From NCBI GenBank assembly GCA_035266865.1, contig DATFMR010000032.1:1-64000 (forward strand): 64,000 nt of DNA. The letters are read 5' to 3'. Position numbers and translations under genes: made by a program. Positions 53,431 to 63,299 of the stretch are shown here, one piece after another (positions within the stretch are counted from its first letter, which is position 1; each line of letters starts with the position of its first letter). A model generated the notes under the pieces. It was not told the DNA's origin. It worked only from the letters and a program-made list of their open reading frames with translations, and ran no database searches. This DNA is from JAKAGZ01 sp035266865. GTDB taxonomy: Bacteria > Bacteroidota > Ignavibacteria > Ignavibacteriales > Ignavibacteriaceae.

Positions 53431-54309
53431 ATGCTATATAGTATGACCGGCTACGGCAAAGGCCTGGCTGAAAATGAAAAAATATCAGTCGAAGTTGAAG
53501 TTAAAAGTGTTAACAGTAGATTTCTTGATATTTACTTAAAACTCCCTAATTCACTTATGAATAAAGATTATGAATTAAGGGAATTAATCAAAAATAAAAT
53601 AAAAAGAGGGAAACTTACTGTAATTGTACAGATAAAAATTAATGGTAGTGAAAATGAACTACCACAACTGGATAAAATTAAACTGAAAAACCAAATATCA
53701 ATAATTAAAGATATAAAAAAGGTTGCAAAGCTATCAGAAAAAATTAAACTCGAAAATATTTTATCAAATAAAGATATTTACACAACTAGCGACCTTGAAT
53801 TAAGTGAACAGGAATTTCAGCTTTTAAAAGAAGCATTAAATAAAGCTCTTGACCAGCTTTCGAAAATGAAGAAGGATGAGGGAAAAGAGCTGGAAAAAGA
53901 TTTATTTGGCCGTCTTAAAAACATTGAAAATGTTTTGTCTGAAATTGAAAAAGAATCCGCTGAAGGTGGAATAAAAGAGTATTATGAAAAGCTGAAGGAA
54001 AGAGTTAAAATATTGCTGGACGGACAGACGGCAGATAATGACAGACTGGAACTTGAATTAGCTATTATGGCCGACAAATCTGATATTACGGAAGAATCTG
54101 TAAGATTGAGAAGCCATATTAAATTCTTTAAAGAAAGTCTGGAAACGGATAGTGAACCTGGAAGAAAAGTAAATTTCTTATGTCAGGAATTAAACAGGGA
54201 AGCAAACACAATTTCTTCCAAATCAGTATTAACCTCTATTACACATCGTTCTGTATTGATTAAAGAAGAGATCGAAAAAATACGTGAACAAATTCAAAAT
54301 ATTGAGTAA
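53431..54309 (+). CDS. yicC: YicC/YloC family endoribonuclease
   Basis: 292 residues with the hallmark MLYSMTGYGKG and SVNSRFLDIYLKLPN at the N-terminus and NTISSKSVLTSITHRSVLIKEEIEKIREQ at the C-terminus (split motif). Members act on RNA. Followed three bases later by gmk, the common arrangement. Confidence 0.92.
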   Translation: MLYSMTGYGKGLAENEKISVEVEVKSVNSRFLDIYLKLPNSLMNKDYELRELIKNKIKRGKLTVIVQIKINGSENELPQLDKIKLKNQISIIKDIKKVAKLSEKIKLENILSNKDIYTTSDLELSEQEFQLLKEALNKALDQLSKMKKDEGKELEKDLFGRLKNIENVLSEIEKESAEGGIKEYYEKLKERVKILLDGQTADNDRLELELAIMADKSDITEESVRLRSHIKFFKESLETDSEPGRKVNFLCQELNREANTISSKSVLTSITHRSVLIKEEIEKIREQIQNIE

Positions 54310-54312
54310 CGA

Positions 54313-54891
54313 TTGGAGAAAAAACAAGGTTCAATTATTGCGATTTCTGCTCCAAGTGGTACTGGAAAAACCACAATTGTTAGAAGGATCTTAAAAGATA
54401 TTCCTGATTTGAAATTTTCTGTTTCAGCAACCACAAGAAAAGCAAGAGAAAATGAAATTGAAGGAATTCATTACTTCTTTATTTCAGAAGAAGAATTTAA
54501 GAAGAAAATAGAGGCAGGTGAATTCATTGAATGGGAAAAATTTTACGATTATTATTACGGAACGTATAAATCACAGGTAGATAATGCGATCAATTACGGG
54601 GAAACAATTTTATTAGAAGTTGATGTAAAAGGAGCATTATCTTTAAAATCTATTTATCCTGAGTCAGTTCTTGTTTATATTGTACCCCCCAGTTTTGATG
54701 AACTGGTTTTACGGCTAAAGACCCGTAATACTGAGGATGAAGAAGATCTTCAAAAAAGAATAGACCGTGCAAAAATGGAACTTAGCCTGAAAGATAGGTT
54801 TGATTTTAATATTGAAAACAGGGAGTTAAAGAAAGCAGTTTTAGAAATAGAACAACTAATTAGAAAGACTATATCAAAGGAGAAAAATTAA
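54313..54891 (+). CDS. gmk: Guanylate kinase
   Basis: 192-residue enzyme phosphorylating GMP to GDP. Walker A is APSGTGKTT (about 13-21); TTRKARENEIEGIHYFF and EWEKFYDYYYGT are the GMP-binding segments. Starts with TTG, three bases after yicC. Its stop directly abuts the rpoZ ATG (TAAATG). Confidence 0.95.
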   Translation: MEKKQGSIIAISAPSGTGKTTIVRRILKDIPDLKFSVSATTRKARENEIEGIHYFFISEEEFKKKIEAGEFIEWEKFYDYYYGTYKSQVDNAINYGETILLEVDVKGALSLKSIYPESVLVYIVPPSFDELVLRLKTRNTEDEEDLQKRIDRAKMELSLKDRFDFNIENRELKKAVLEIEQLIRKTISKEKN

Positions 54892-55191
54892 ATGGGTATC
54901 ACACCAGTTGATCTGCGGGATGTTGACAATAGTGCTTCAAACATTTACGAAGCAATTATTGTTGCTGCCAAAAGAGCCCGCCAATTAAATGACGAAATTA
55001 AGATTGAATATAATGCACTAGTAAGCACAATACCTGTAGCTGCGGGTGAAGATGATGCCGAGGATATACAAAACCCGGCCCAGTTAAAAATTTCTCTTGA
55101 TTTTGAAAAAAGAGAAAAATGCCATATCCAATCTTTGCATGAACTACTAGATAGTGCTATAGAGTACAAGTACAAAGAAAAATCTAATTAA
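54892..55191 (+). CDS. rpoZ: DNA-directed RNA polymerase omega subunit
   Basis: 99 residues. The segment SNIYEAIIVAAKRARQLND is the omega signature. The C-terminus differs from enterobacterial omega but fits the Bacteroidota/Chlorobi form. Immediately adjacent to gmk, before coaBC, a conserved order. Omega assists assembly of the beta-prime subunit. Confidence 0.9.
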   Translation: MGITPVDLRDVDNSASNIYEAIIVAAKRARQLNDEIKIEYNALVSTIPVAAGEDDAEDIQNPAQLKISLDFEKREKCHIQSLHELLDSAIEYKYKEKSN

Positions 55192-55309
55192 TCTATTTGG
55201 CCTTGCATTAGTAATTTGTTAGAATTGTTCTAATAGAGTAAAATTGCAGGGCTTTTATCTTATTTTTTGATTATTAGGATAATTCCTTAAAGTCTTAAGC
55301 GATCCTTAT

Positions 55310-56521
55310 ATGCAAAAAGATATTCTTTCCGGCAAAAAAATTCTACTAGGTGTTACGGGCTGTATAGCTGCTTATAAATCAGTGTATATTGTAAGAGAAT
55401 TAATTAAACGCGGGTCGGATGTTAAAGTGATAATGACACCTGCGGCAACGGAATTTATTACCCCTTTGACACTTTCGGCTCTTACTAAAAATGAAGTAGT
55501 CGTAAAACTATTTCCAAAATCCACATCTGAAAACACATCAATAAAAACCTGGCACATTGATCTAGCTCTCTGGGCGGATTTAATGATAATTGCCCCGGCA
55601 ACAATGAATACAGTTGCAAAAATAGCGCATGGTTTTGCGGATAATGCTTTAACAACATTGGTTATGGCTTTAAGATCTCCTTTATTAATTTCTCCTGCGG
55701 CAGATGTAGATATGTATGAAAATAAAATTGCACGGAAAAATCTTGAAATTCTGAAAGAGGCAGGATATTATATACTGGACGCAGAAAAAGGTGAACTTGC
55801 AAGCGGACTTAGTGGCACAGGAAGACTCCCGGAAACTGCTAAAATAATTGACTCAGCCGAACTAATTTTATCCGGTATAAAAAATGACCTGGCAGGAAAG
55901 AAAATTTTAGTGACTGCCGGACCAACCTATGAAGATATTGATCCTGTAAGATATATTGGGAACAGATCAAGTGGTAAAATGGGATTCGAAATTGCCAAAT
56001 CTTCATTTCTGAGAGGAGCAGAAGTTACTCTTATTACGGGTCCAACAAATGAGTTATCATATCAGGAGATTAAACTTATAAATGTCAGAACAGCAAAAGA
56101 AATGAAAGATGCTGTTGTTAAGGAGCTCAAAAAAAATCATATTTTGATAATGTCAGCAGCTGTTGCTGATTATAAACCTGCAAATTCAGCAACAAAAAAG
56201 ATTAAAAAAGAGGATAATTTGTCTTCGATTAAATTGACAAAAACTGATGACATTCTTTCTTCGTTAAAAAAAGGAAATAAAATCAGCGTTGGATTTGCCC
56301 TGGAAACAGATAATGAATTAAATAATGCACTTAAAAAATTGAAATCGAAAAATCTTGATTTAATTGTTCTAAATTCCCTGAAAGATAAAAATAGCGGTTT
56401 TGAAACGGAAACAAACAAAATTAAAATTATTCACAAATCGGGGGAAATGAAGGATTTCCCGCTTCAATCAAAATTTCAGGTTGCTAATAATATACTTACA
56501 GAAATATTAAAAATTAGTTAA
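55310..56521 (+). CDS. coaBC: Bifunctional phosphopantothenoylcysteine decarboxylase/synthetase
   Basis: 403 residues: CoaC domain (1-190), with GVTGCIAAYKS and the catalytic His at WHIDLAL (H82), then CoaB (190-403), with ILVTAGPTYEDIDPVRYIGN and SSGKMGFEIAK. Coenzyme A synthesis. In the CoaC part the expected PXMNXXMW reads PAADVDMY, and the catalytic-cysteine motif ACG reads ASG (S165). Confidence 0.93.
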   Translation: MQKDILSGKKILLGVTGCIAAYKSVYIVRELIKRGSDVKVIMTPAATEFITPLTLSALTKNEVVVKLFPKSTSENTSIKTWHIDLALWADLMIIAPATMNTVAKIAHGFADNALTTLVMALRSPLLISPAADVDMYENKIARKNLEILKEAGYYILDAEKGELASGLSGTGRLPETAKIIDSAELILSGIKNDLAGKKILVTAGPTYEDIDPVRYIGNRSSGKMGFEIAKSSFLRGAEVTLITGPTNELSYQEIKLINVRTAKEMKDAVVKELKKNHILIMSAAVADYKPANSATKKIKKEDNLSSIKLTKTDDILSSLKKGNKISVGFALETDNELNNALKKLKSKNLDLIVLNSLKDKNSGFETETNKIKIIHKSGEMKDFPLQSKFQVANNILTEILKIS

Positions 56522-56566
56522 TAATTAGTTTCAATTTATCTTACATCTTCTTAAATTTTCAGTCCG

Positions 56567-57313
56567 ATGTCTCAATCGTTAAAAGAACAAATTGTACAAT
56601 CACTTCTCGATCAAAAAGAAATTTTTGGTGACGATTTATTTGAACAAAATCTTCTAATAAAACGGAGAACTGAAATTAAAAAAAATACTGAACCTGCGCA
56701 GGAAGAAATATTTAAGGGTTTTAAAGAGGATTGGGAAAAGACCGAAAACCTGGACGAGCTCAACAAACAAATTTGTAATTGCCAGAAATGCCAGTTAGGT
56801 GCGACAAGAAATAAATTTGTATTTGGATCGGGAAATCCAAATGCTGATGCAATGTGTATCGGTGAAGGTCCGGGGAAAGATGAGGATGCGCAGGGTTTGC
56901 CTTTTGTCGGGAGAGCAGGGAAGTTGCTTACTGAAATTTTAAAGGCAATAAGTTTTTCGCGTGACGAAGTTTTTATTGCAAATGTAGTTAAATGTAGACC
57001 GCCCGGAAACAGAACTCCTTTGCCGATAGAAATGGAAACTTGTTTGCCGTATCTTAAAAAGCAAGTTGAATTAATTAAACCTAAAGTAATCTTGTGTCTT
57101 GGGCTTACTGCTGCCCAGGCGATATTAAAAAAAAGAGATTCCTTGACTAATATGAGAGGCCAGGTATTTGAGTTTGATTCTGGCAACTGGAAAACCAAAG
57201 TGATGGTGACATATCACCCGGCAGCTTTGTTAAGAAACCCTAACTGGAAAAGAGGTTGCTGGGAAGATGTGCAGAAATTCAGAAAACTGTATGATGAGTT
57301 AATCGATAAATAA
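56567..57313 (+). CDS. Uracil-DNA glycosylase, family 4/5 type
   Basis: 248 residues. The Fe-S ligands are C72, C75, C143 and C159 (CQKC, VVKCRPPGNRTP, METCLPYL), and GEGPGKDEDAQGLPFVG is motif 1; YHPAALLRNPNWK carries the C-terminal motif. Removes uracil from DNA. The GEGPG form matches family 4. The first 60 residues are variable. dnaB starts two bases after its stop. Confidence 0.92.
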   Translation: MSQSLKEQIVQSLLDQKEIFGDDLFEQNLLIKRRTEIKKNTEPAQEEIFKGFKEDWEKTENLDELNKQICNCQKCQLGATRNKFVFGSGNPNADAMCIGEGPGKDEDAQGLPFVGRAGKLLTEILKAISFSRDEVFIANVVKCRPPGNRTPLPIEMETCLPYLKKQVELIKPKVILCLGLTAAQAILKKRDSLTNMRGQVFEFDSGNWKTKVMVTYHPAALLRNPNWKRGCWEDVQKFRKLYDELIDK

Positions 57314-57315
57314 TA

Positions 57316-58761
57316 ATGGCAAATTTTAAAAAACAAAAAATAATGCTGGAAGAAATTAAACCAGCAAATCTAAAACCACCGGCGGAGCCCGAAATCGAAG
57401 CTGCTGTTTTAGGTGCAATGATGATTGAAAAAGAAGCAGTGCCAAAGGCAATTGAGCTTTTGAATTCGAATAGCTTTTATTTAAAAGAACACAAATTGAT
57501 ATACGAATCAATGGTGTCATTATTTGAGTCCAGTGAACCAATTGATACAGTAACTTTATATGAAGAGCTGAAAAAAAGGGACCATATTGAAGAAGTCGGC
57601 GGTGCAGTTTATCTCAGTAAACTTTCACAAAATATTTCTTCGGCAGCAAACATTGAATATCATGCAAAAATAATCCTGGAAAAAGAGATACTGCGAAGTT
57701 TAATTACCAGTTCACATAAAATTGCACAATCTGCTTACGAAGGCACTATGGATGCTTTTGATATTCTTGATGATGCAGAGCGACGAATTTTTGAAATTAC
57801 AGAGAGTCATCTTAAAAAATCATTCCAGGGAATGGACAGGGCAGTACGCGATGCCATTGAATATATTGAAGCAATTCATTCAACTGCTCACCAGAAATTT
57901 TCTGTACCAACCGGATTTTATGAACTTGATGAAATGCTTGGCGGATTTCAAAAATCTGATCTTATTATTTTAGCTGCCCGTCCTTCAATGGGTAAAACTG
58001 CTTTTGCACTTACTCTGGCTAGAAATGCGGCTGTTGATCATAAAGTGCCGGTCGGAATTTTCAGTCTTGAAATGTCAACGATGCAATTAATAATTCGTTT
58101 ACTCTGTGCTGAAGGAAGGTTGAATGCTCATCTTGTCAGAACCGGTAAACTTCCTTCTGAAGAGGGAGTAAAACTAAGTAAAAATGCTCACAAATTAATT
58201 GAATCCCCAATTTATGTGGATGATGCGCCGGCACAAACTGTGCTTGAAATACGTGCAAAAGCCAGAAGATTAAAAGCAGAAAAAGATATTGGTCTGATAA
58301 TAATAGATTATCTTCAGCTGATGCAGGGACCAGCGAAACTTGAAAGTCGTGAAAGAGAAATCTCGCATATTTCAAGGTCATTAAAAGCGCTGGCAAAAGA
58401 ATTAAATATTCCGATTATTGCACTTTCCCAGTTAAACAGGGCAGTTGAAACAAGAAATGATAAACGACCACAGTTATCAGACTTAAGAGAATCCGGTTCA
58501 ATTGAACAGGATGCGGATGTTGTTATTTTTCTGAATAGACCTGAATATTATCAAATAAAACAATTTCCGGACGGTTCTTCCACAGAGGGTATAGCTGAGG
58601 TAATTATAGGAAAACAAAGAAACGGTCCGGTTGGTGATATACAACTTGCATTTATTAAAGAATATGCGAGGTTTGAAAACCTTGCTCACCAGAGACAGAT
58701 TGAAGAATATTCTGCTCAATCCGCAATGGGTGAGTTACCAACAAATGACGAAATTATTTAA
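57316..58761 (+). CDS. dnaB: Replicative DNA helicase DnaB
   Basis: 481 residues. The N-terminal domain begins EAAVLGAMMIEKEAVPKAIEL; the RecA-like domain has Walker A ARPSMGKTAF (about 221-230), GIFSLEMSTMQL, IIIDYLQLM and LSDLRESGSIEQDADVV. No intein. Follows the UDG gene after two bases. Cooperates with the PriA encoded at 421. Confidence 0.97.
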   Translation: MANFKKQKIMLEEIKPANLKPPAEPEIEAAVLGAMMIEKEAVPKAIELLNSNSFYLKEHKLIYESMVSLFESSEPIDTVTLYEELKKRDHIEEVGGAVYLSKLSQNISSAANIEYHAKIILEKEILRSLITSSHKIAQSAYEGTMDAFDILDDAERRIFEITESHLKKSFQGMDRAVRDAIEYIEAIHSTAHQKFSVPTGFYELDEMLGGFQKSDLIILAARPSMGKTAFALTLARNAAVDHKVPVGIFSLEMSTMQLIIRLLCAEGRLNAHLVRTGKLPSEEGVKLSKNAHKLIESPIYVDDAPAQTVLEIRAKARRLKAEKDIGLIIIDYLQLMQGPAKLESREREISHISRSLKALAKELNIPIIALSQLNRAVETRNDKRPQLSDLRESGSIEQDADVVIFLNRPEYYQIKQFPDGSSTEGIAEVIIGKQRNGPVGDIQLAFIKEYARFENLAHQRQIEEYSAQSAMGELPTNDEII

Positions 58762-58826
58762 TGGAACTTTTCTTCCGGTTAGTCAGTCCATTCTAATATA
58801 CAATTTCTAAAAAGGTTAGCTAAAAC

Positions 58827-59681
58827 TTGAAAAAATTATTTATAGCATTACTTTTATTATCATCCCTGGTAAGTGCACAGATATACACACCGAATGATAT
58901 AAGTGTCTGTCTTCAAAAATTCCATTTGGTGATCGATAAAAAGATTACAAAAGACCCGATTGGCGAAGTGATGGTTGTAATTGGCAAAAGTTTTATCGGT
59001 ACAATGTATGAAGCACATACTCTTGAAAAAGCAGAACCTGAATCGCTTGTAGTAAACCTGACCGGATTCGATTGTACAACTTTTATGGAAAACTGTCTTG
59101 TTCTCGCAAGAGTAGCAAAGATTAAAGATCCAACAATTAAAAAATATTTAGAACAATTACAGTATGAAAGATACAGGAATGGAATAATTGACGGCTATCA
59201 TTCAAGGCTTCATTATTTCACTGACTGGATTTATGACGGCGAAAAGAAAGGAATTGTAAAAAATATTACTCAAAGCCTTGGTGGAATTCCATACAACAAA
59301 AAAATTGATTTTATGACCACACACCGGGAGGCATATAAGCAATTAAAAGATGATTCCTTTTACAAAAAAATTGGTGAGATTGAAAAAGAAATTAATAAAA
59401 GACAATTATTTTACATTCCAAAGGACAGCATATCTAAAATCGAAAATAAATTAATGAATGGCGATATAATAGCCTTTACTACCACCATCCCCGGTCTTGA
59501 TGTTTCTCACGTAGCTTTTGTAATTAAAATGGATGATGGAAATACAAAAATTCTAAATGCACCTGATGTTGGCAAAAAAGTTCAGATTTCTTCTAAAACA
59601 TTATCTGAATACGTAAAAGGTAACAAAAGACAGACGGGCATAATAGTAGCAAGACCTCTGGAGCCGGAAAGAGAAAATTAA
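58827..59681 (+). CDS. DUF1460 secreted protein (amidase-like)
   Basis: 284 residues with a signal peptide (KKLFIALLLLSSLVSAQ) and TTG start. The DUF1460 domain contains LTGFDCTTFMENCLVLARV, with the likely catalytic cysteine in FDCTTF, and DVSHVAFVI with a downstream histidine. Members are NlpC/P60-related, probably cleaving peptidoglycan peptides. Its TAA overlaps the convergent ClC gene by four bases. Confidence 0.85.
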   Translation: MKKLFIALLLLSSLVSAQIYTPNDISVCLQKFHLVIDKKITKDPIGEVMVVIGKSFIGTMYEAHTLEKAEPESLVVNLTGFDCTTFMENCLVLARVAKIKDPTIKKYLEQLQYERYRNGIIDGYHSRLHYFTDWIYDGEKKGIVKNITQSLGGIPYNKKIDFMTTHREAYKQLKDDSFYKKIGEIEKEINKRQLFYIPKDSISKIENKLMNGDIIAFTTTIPGLDVSHVAFVIKMDDGNTKILNAPDVGKKVQISSKTLSEYVKGNKRQTGIIVARPLEPEREN

Positions 59682-61348
59682 TTCTCAAAGTTACTTCTTA
59701 TATCATCAATACTGTTACTTGAGCACAATACCAGAATTTCATCTCCCTTATTTAATTTTAAATCCGGTTCAGGGAAAAGCAATTCATTATTTCTGATTAT
59801 TGCCATAATTTTCCAATCTTCATTTTTGTCGTTCAGACACCTGCTGCTAATTAAAGAATTTATGCATTTACTTTGTGATGAAAGTTTCCCAAGTAGCAAT
59901 CTTTCATTTTCTGTAATATTAACAGGTATGCTCGATTCTAATAGTGAAACCAAATCTATTTTTCCAAACGCACCCGGATCAATTTTTTTCTGATCTTTCA
60001 GCATAGAAAGAGCACGTTTTAAATGTTCCATCCTGTGTGCCTGGGAATCAGATTGTCTCTCAACCTGTGCTTCATACAAACTAATGTATTTTACATTTAA
60101 TTGGTTGCATAAGAAATCCTGTATGTAAAATCCAAGTATAACGGCCAGGGCCGCTGGAACAAGCAAATTATATCCTCCTGTCATTTCGGTTACCATCAAA
60201 AGGGTTGCAATCGGAACTCTTGCGGAACTGCCAAAAACGGCTGCCATTCCAACTACTGTAAATGCTGCAGGAGGGAGATTAAAAATTTTAGCAAAAAGCC
60301 CGCCAAGCATTGCGCCGACAAATAATGTTGGGGCAAAAACACCTCCCGATCCTCCGGATGAAACTGTCAATGCAAATGAAATCATTTTTCCAAAGACCAA
60401 AATCAACAATAGAGAAATAACCAGCTCTCCATTAATTGTTTTTTGAATCCAGCCATATCCACCACCCAGAACCTGCGGAAATGCAAGTGCGATCAACCCA
60501 ACTCCCAGTCCACCTATCGCAGGTTTAAAATGATTTTTGATTGGAATTTTTTTAAAAAGATCCCGGGTGTAATAAAAAACGTTTGGAAGAATTGTCCCTA
60601 TTATACCGCTGGCAATTCCTAATAAAACATACCATGCATAATCGCTGAAATGTTCAATTATTAAATTTCCCGGAACCCTGAATAAAGGTTCCCAACCGAC
60701 GATTACAGAATTTAAAGCGTAAGCAATTATTGAACCGAGCATTGTGTAGATAAGAGCTTCGGTTTCAAATTCCATATCACTGTAGAGTACTTCGATTGCA
60801 AAAATTGCTGTACCAATTGGTGAACGGAAAATTGCTGAAAGCCCCGCAGCCATACCGATTAAAACAAGGAGTCTTCTTTCTTTTTCTGTACGATTTAATA
60901 TTCCCGCATAAATTGAACCAAAACCGGCACTGAATAATGCTGTCGGACCTTCTCTGCCTGCCGATCCACCGGAACCAATTGTAATTGCTGAAGCAACAAT
61001 TTTTATAGGAGTTACTCTTTTCCTTATTGCCCCTGCTTGCATGTGAAAGGCTTTTACCGCAGTATCAGTTCCATGACCTTCTGCTTCAGGTGCAAATTTG
61101 TAAACAATAAATCCAGAGATCAATCCGCCTATTACAAGCACAAGTGGAATTAACCAGAGTCCGTGTGAGCCAATTGTTTCAACCAGGTTTCCCCCTTCGC
61201 TCTGCAGAACAGGAGGAGAATATTCAGCAATGTAATCGAAAAATATTTTATGAAAAAATTGGAGCAGCAGTCTGAATAATTCGGCTCCCAGAGCGCCCAT
61301 TATTCCAAGTATGAATGTATCAAATAGAAGATGTGCCTGTTTTTTCAT
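59678..61348 (-). CDS. ClC-family chloride channel or H+/Cl- antiporter
   Basis: 556 residues, about 12 membrane helices. Selectivity-filter segments GSGGSAGREGPTALFS (gating glutamate E133) and SSGGSGGVFAPTLFVGAMLGG are both present. A C-terminal cytoplasmic TrkA-C-like domain (LNKGDEILVLCSSNSIDD) follows. The retained gating glutamate is compatible with channel or antiporter; no second proton glutamate is obvious. Confidence 0.9.
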   Translation of the reverse strand: MKKQAHLLFDTFILGIMGALGAELFRLLLQFFHKIFFDYIAEYSPPVLQSEGGNLVETIGSHGLWLIPLVLVIGGLISGFIVYKFAPEAEGHGTDTAVKAFHMQAGAIRKRVTPIKIVASAITIGSGGSAGREGPTALFSAGFGSIYAGILNRTEKERRLLVLIGMAAGLSAIFRSPIGTAIFAIEVLYSDMEFETEALIYTMLGSIIAYALNSVIVGWEPLFRVPGNLIIEHFSDYAWYVLLGIASGIIGTILPNVFYYTRDLFKKIPIKNHFKPAIGGLGVGLIALAFPQVLGGGYGWIQKTINGELVISLLLILVFGKMISFALTVSSGGSGGVFAPTLFVGAMLGGLFAKIFNLPPAAFTVVGMAAVFGSSARVPIATLLMVTEMTGGYNLLVPAALAVILGFYIQDFLCNQLNVKYISLYEAQVERQSDSQAHRMEHLKRALSMLKDQKKIDPGAFGKIDLVSLLESSIPVNITENERLLLGKLSSQSKCINSLISSRCLNDKNEDWKIMAIIRNNELLFPEPDLKLNKGDEILVLCSSNSIDDIRSNFEN

Positions 61349-61464
61349 AAAAACAATATTATTCTTTGGAATTACCTTTTACAAGTTATTGTTTGTAAAA
61401 TGGTTACAATTATTTAGATTAATAATGATTACGCTGATAAGCAATGCAAAAATAGATTGTAAAT

Positions 61465-62319
61465 TTATTTTTTTATCAATGATTGAAGTGTCTTAATATT
61501 AATTGTGTCCTCTTTCATTTCTTTATTTTTTGGAGTTTCCAAAATTTTTGGAATTTTTTCTAATTTTTTATCATTCATAATATTTGTGAATCCTTCTTTC
61601 CCGATGAAGCCTTTGCCTATATGTTCGTGCCTGTCGACCCTGCTGGCAAATTCCTTTTTGCTGTCATTCATATGAAAACATTTTAACCTGTCTAATCCTA
61701 CAATTTCATCAAAATCTTTTACTACTTTTTTGTATTTCTTAGAGTCTTTAATATCATAACCGGCAGCAAAAATGTGGGCTGTGTCTATGCAGACAGTCAT
61801 TCTTTTTTTGTCTTCAACAAGATCAATTATTTCTTTTAACTGCTCAAACCTGTAACCAAGTGTAGTCCCTTGTCCGGCAGTAGCTTCAAGCATTGATGAG
61901 ACTTTATGGTTTTTTGTTTTATCGTGACAAATATTCAGTGATTCAGCTATTATTTTTATTCCTTCATTCTTGCCCTGTCCGCCGTGTGCACCGGGATGAA
62001 AATTCAAATGGGGAATTCCTAAAAGTTCGCATCTTTCAAGCTCATCTATAAATGCTTCCCGCGATCTTTTTAATGTGTATTTATTCTTTGAGCATAAATT
62101 TATCAAATAGGAACTATGTGTAAGTACAAATTTAATACCGGATTCTTTCAGCAGCTCTTTAAATTTGTTAATCTCTTTTTCTTCAAGAGGTTTTGCATTC
62201 CAGCGGTTGTTGTTTTTTGTAAATATCTGCATAGCTGTAAATTTTAATTTCTCAGCTCTTTCAACAGCTTTATGAACTCCCCCTGAAGTTGATGTATGTG
62301 CGCCAATTAAATGATTCAT
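61465..62319 (-). CDS. nfo: Endonuclease IV
   Basis: 284-residue zinc-dependent AP endonuclease (TIM barrel): LIGAHTSTSGGVHKAVERA, LNFHPGAHGGQGK, LEATAGQGTTLGY, VCIDTAHIFAAGYD, FHMNDSKKEFASRVDRHEHIG carry the metal-binding His/Asp/Glu residues (motifs split). Normal length. Cleaves abasic sites in DNA repair. Confidence 0.95.
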   Translation of the reverse strand: MNHLIGAHTSTSGGVHKAVERAEKLKFTAMQIFTKNNNRWNAKPLEEKEINKFKELLKESGIKFVLTHSSYLINLCSKNKYTLKRSREAFIDELERCELLGIPHLNFHPGAHGGQGKNEGIKIIAESLNICHDKTKNHKVSSMLEATAGQGTTLGYRFEQLKEIIDLVEDKKRMTVCIDTAHIFAAGYDIKDSKKYKKVVKDFDEIVGLDRLKCFHMNDSKKEFASRVDRHEHIGKGFIGKEGFTNIMNDKKLEKIPKILETPKNKEMKEDTINIKTLQSLIKK

Positions 62320-62355
62320 GCTTAATTAATCAATTTTATATAATTTTATCGATAG

Positions 62356-63234
62356 TTAATTAATAATTATTTTTTTTATTGACTCTTTTACAGATTTTTG
62401 TCTAATTCCCAATGATTGAAGTTTATCAGTATTTAGTGAAACATCCTCAACAGCCTGGTAATCTGGTATTTCTTTCATTGAAATTTTCCGAATCTGGCTT
62501 TTATCGAAGCCGGCTATTTCACAAAGAAGTTCTCCCATTTCAACGCGGTTAACCCGCTCATTTCCGCCAAAGTTTATAATTTCATTTTTAATATCAAGTT
62601 TTGTAAGCTGATTTATTATTCTGACTGCTTCCGGTAATGAAAGAGCTGTGCAGTACTGGTCATAAAAAAGTTTTACTTATTTTCCATTTTTAAGATTGTT
62701 GTACATTTGGTCAAAATGATTTTTCTTATTTTCTATTCCAAATCCGTATAAAAATGAAGTTCTAAGAATTATATAATTACTAGAGATTTCCTGTATTTTC
62801 AATTCGCCCATCAATTTTGTCTCTGCATAAAGTGATATTGGAATTAACTTTGAGTCTTCTTTTAACATTGACCCACGGTAACCGGCATAAACAAGATCAG
62901 TTGAAATAAATATTAATTTTGCTGAATAGTTATTACATAATTCAGCAAGAGTGCTGGTGGAATTTACATTTATATCATAAATCTTTTTTGAAGAGAGGGA
63001 AGGAACAGGCATTGGAGTTGAAATTGCTGCAAGATGTACAACGATTTCAGGTTTAAAATTCTTAAATAAATTTATGACGTTTTCTTTGTCTCTTATATCA
63101 AGTTGAACCGAATTGCAATTTTTGCAGTTTCCCGGATCAGTGAGGTAGGTTGTTAAAATTTCATTTTCTTTCGATAATTCCATATTCAGGTATTGCCCCA
63201 GCAACCCGCTTCCGCCGGTAATTAATATTCTCAT
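62356..63234 (-). pseudogene. RmlD-like SDR (dTDP-4-dehydrorhamnose reductase type), interrupted by an in-frame stop
   Basis: Two frame-matched pieces form one roughly 292-codon reading frame. The N-terminal part (62677-63234) has the Rossmann motif GGSGLLGQ (about 7-14), STDLVYAG and the catalytic YAETK; the C-terminal part (62356-62538 and the unread stretch between) continues KLFYDQYCTALSLPEAV and INFGGNERVNRVEMGEL. They are separated by a TAA at 62677-62679, in the same frame. A single base change would explain it: nonsense mutation or sequencing error. Confidence 0.85.
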
Positions 63235-63299
63235 AAGATCTATTCAAAAATTGTTTTGGGTATTAATATAAAAATATTAATTAACTGATTTAAATAGTC

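Noticed and set aside
55219..55233. Short palindrome TTAGAA-TTG-TTCTAA between rpoZ and coaBC as an operator
   Set aside because: Fifteen bases in very AT-rich DNA with no matching regulator nearby; expected by chance at this composition.
56611..57198. 195-codon minus-strand open frame opposite the uracil-DNA glycosylase gene
   Set aside because: Antisense shadow of a secure gene; no domain and no ribosome site.
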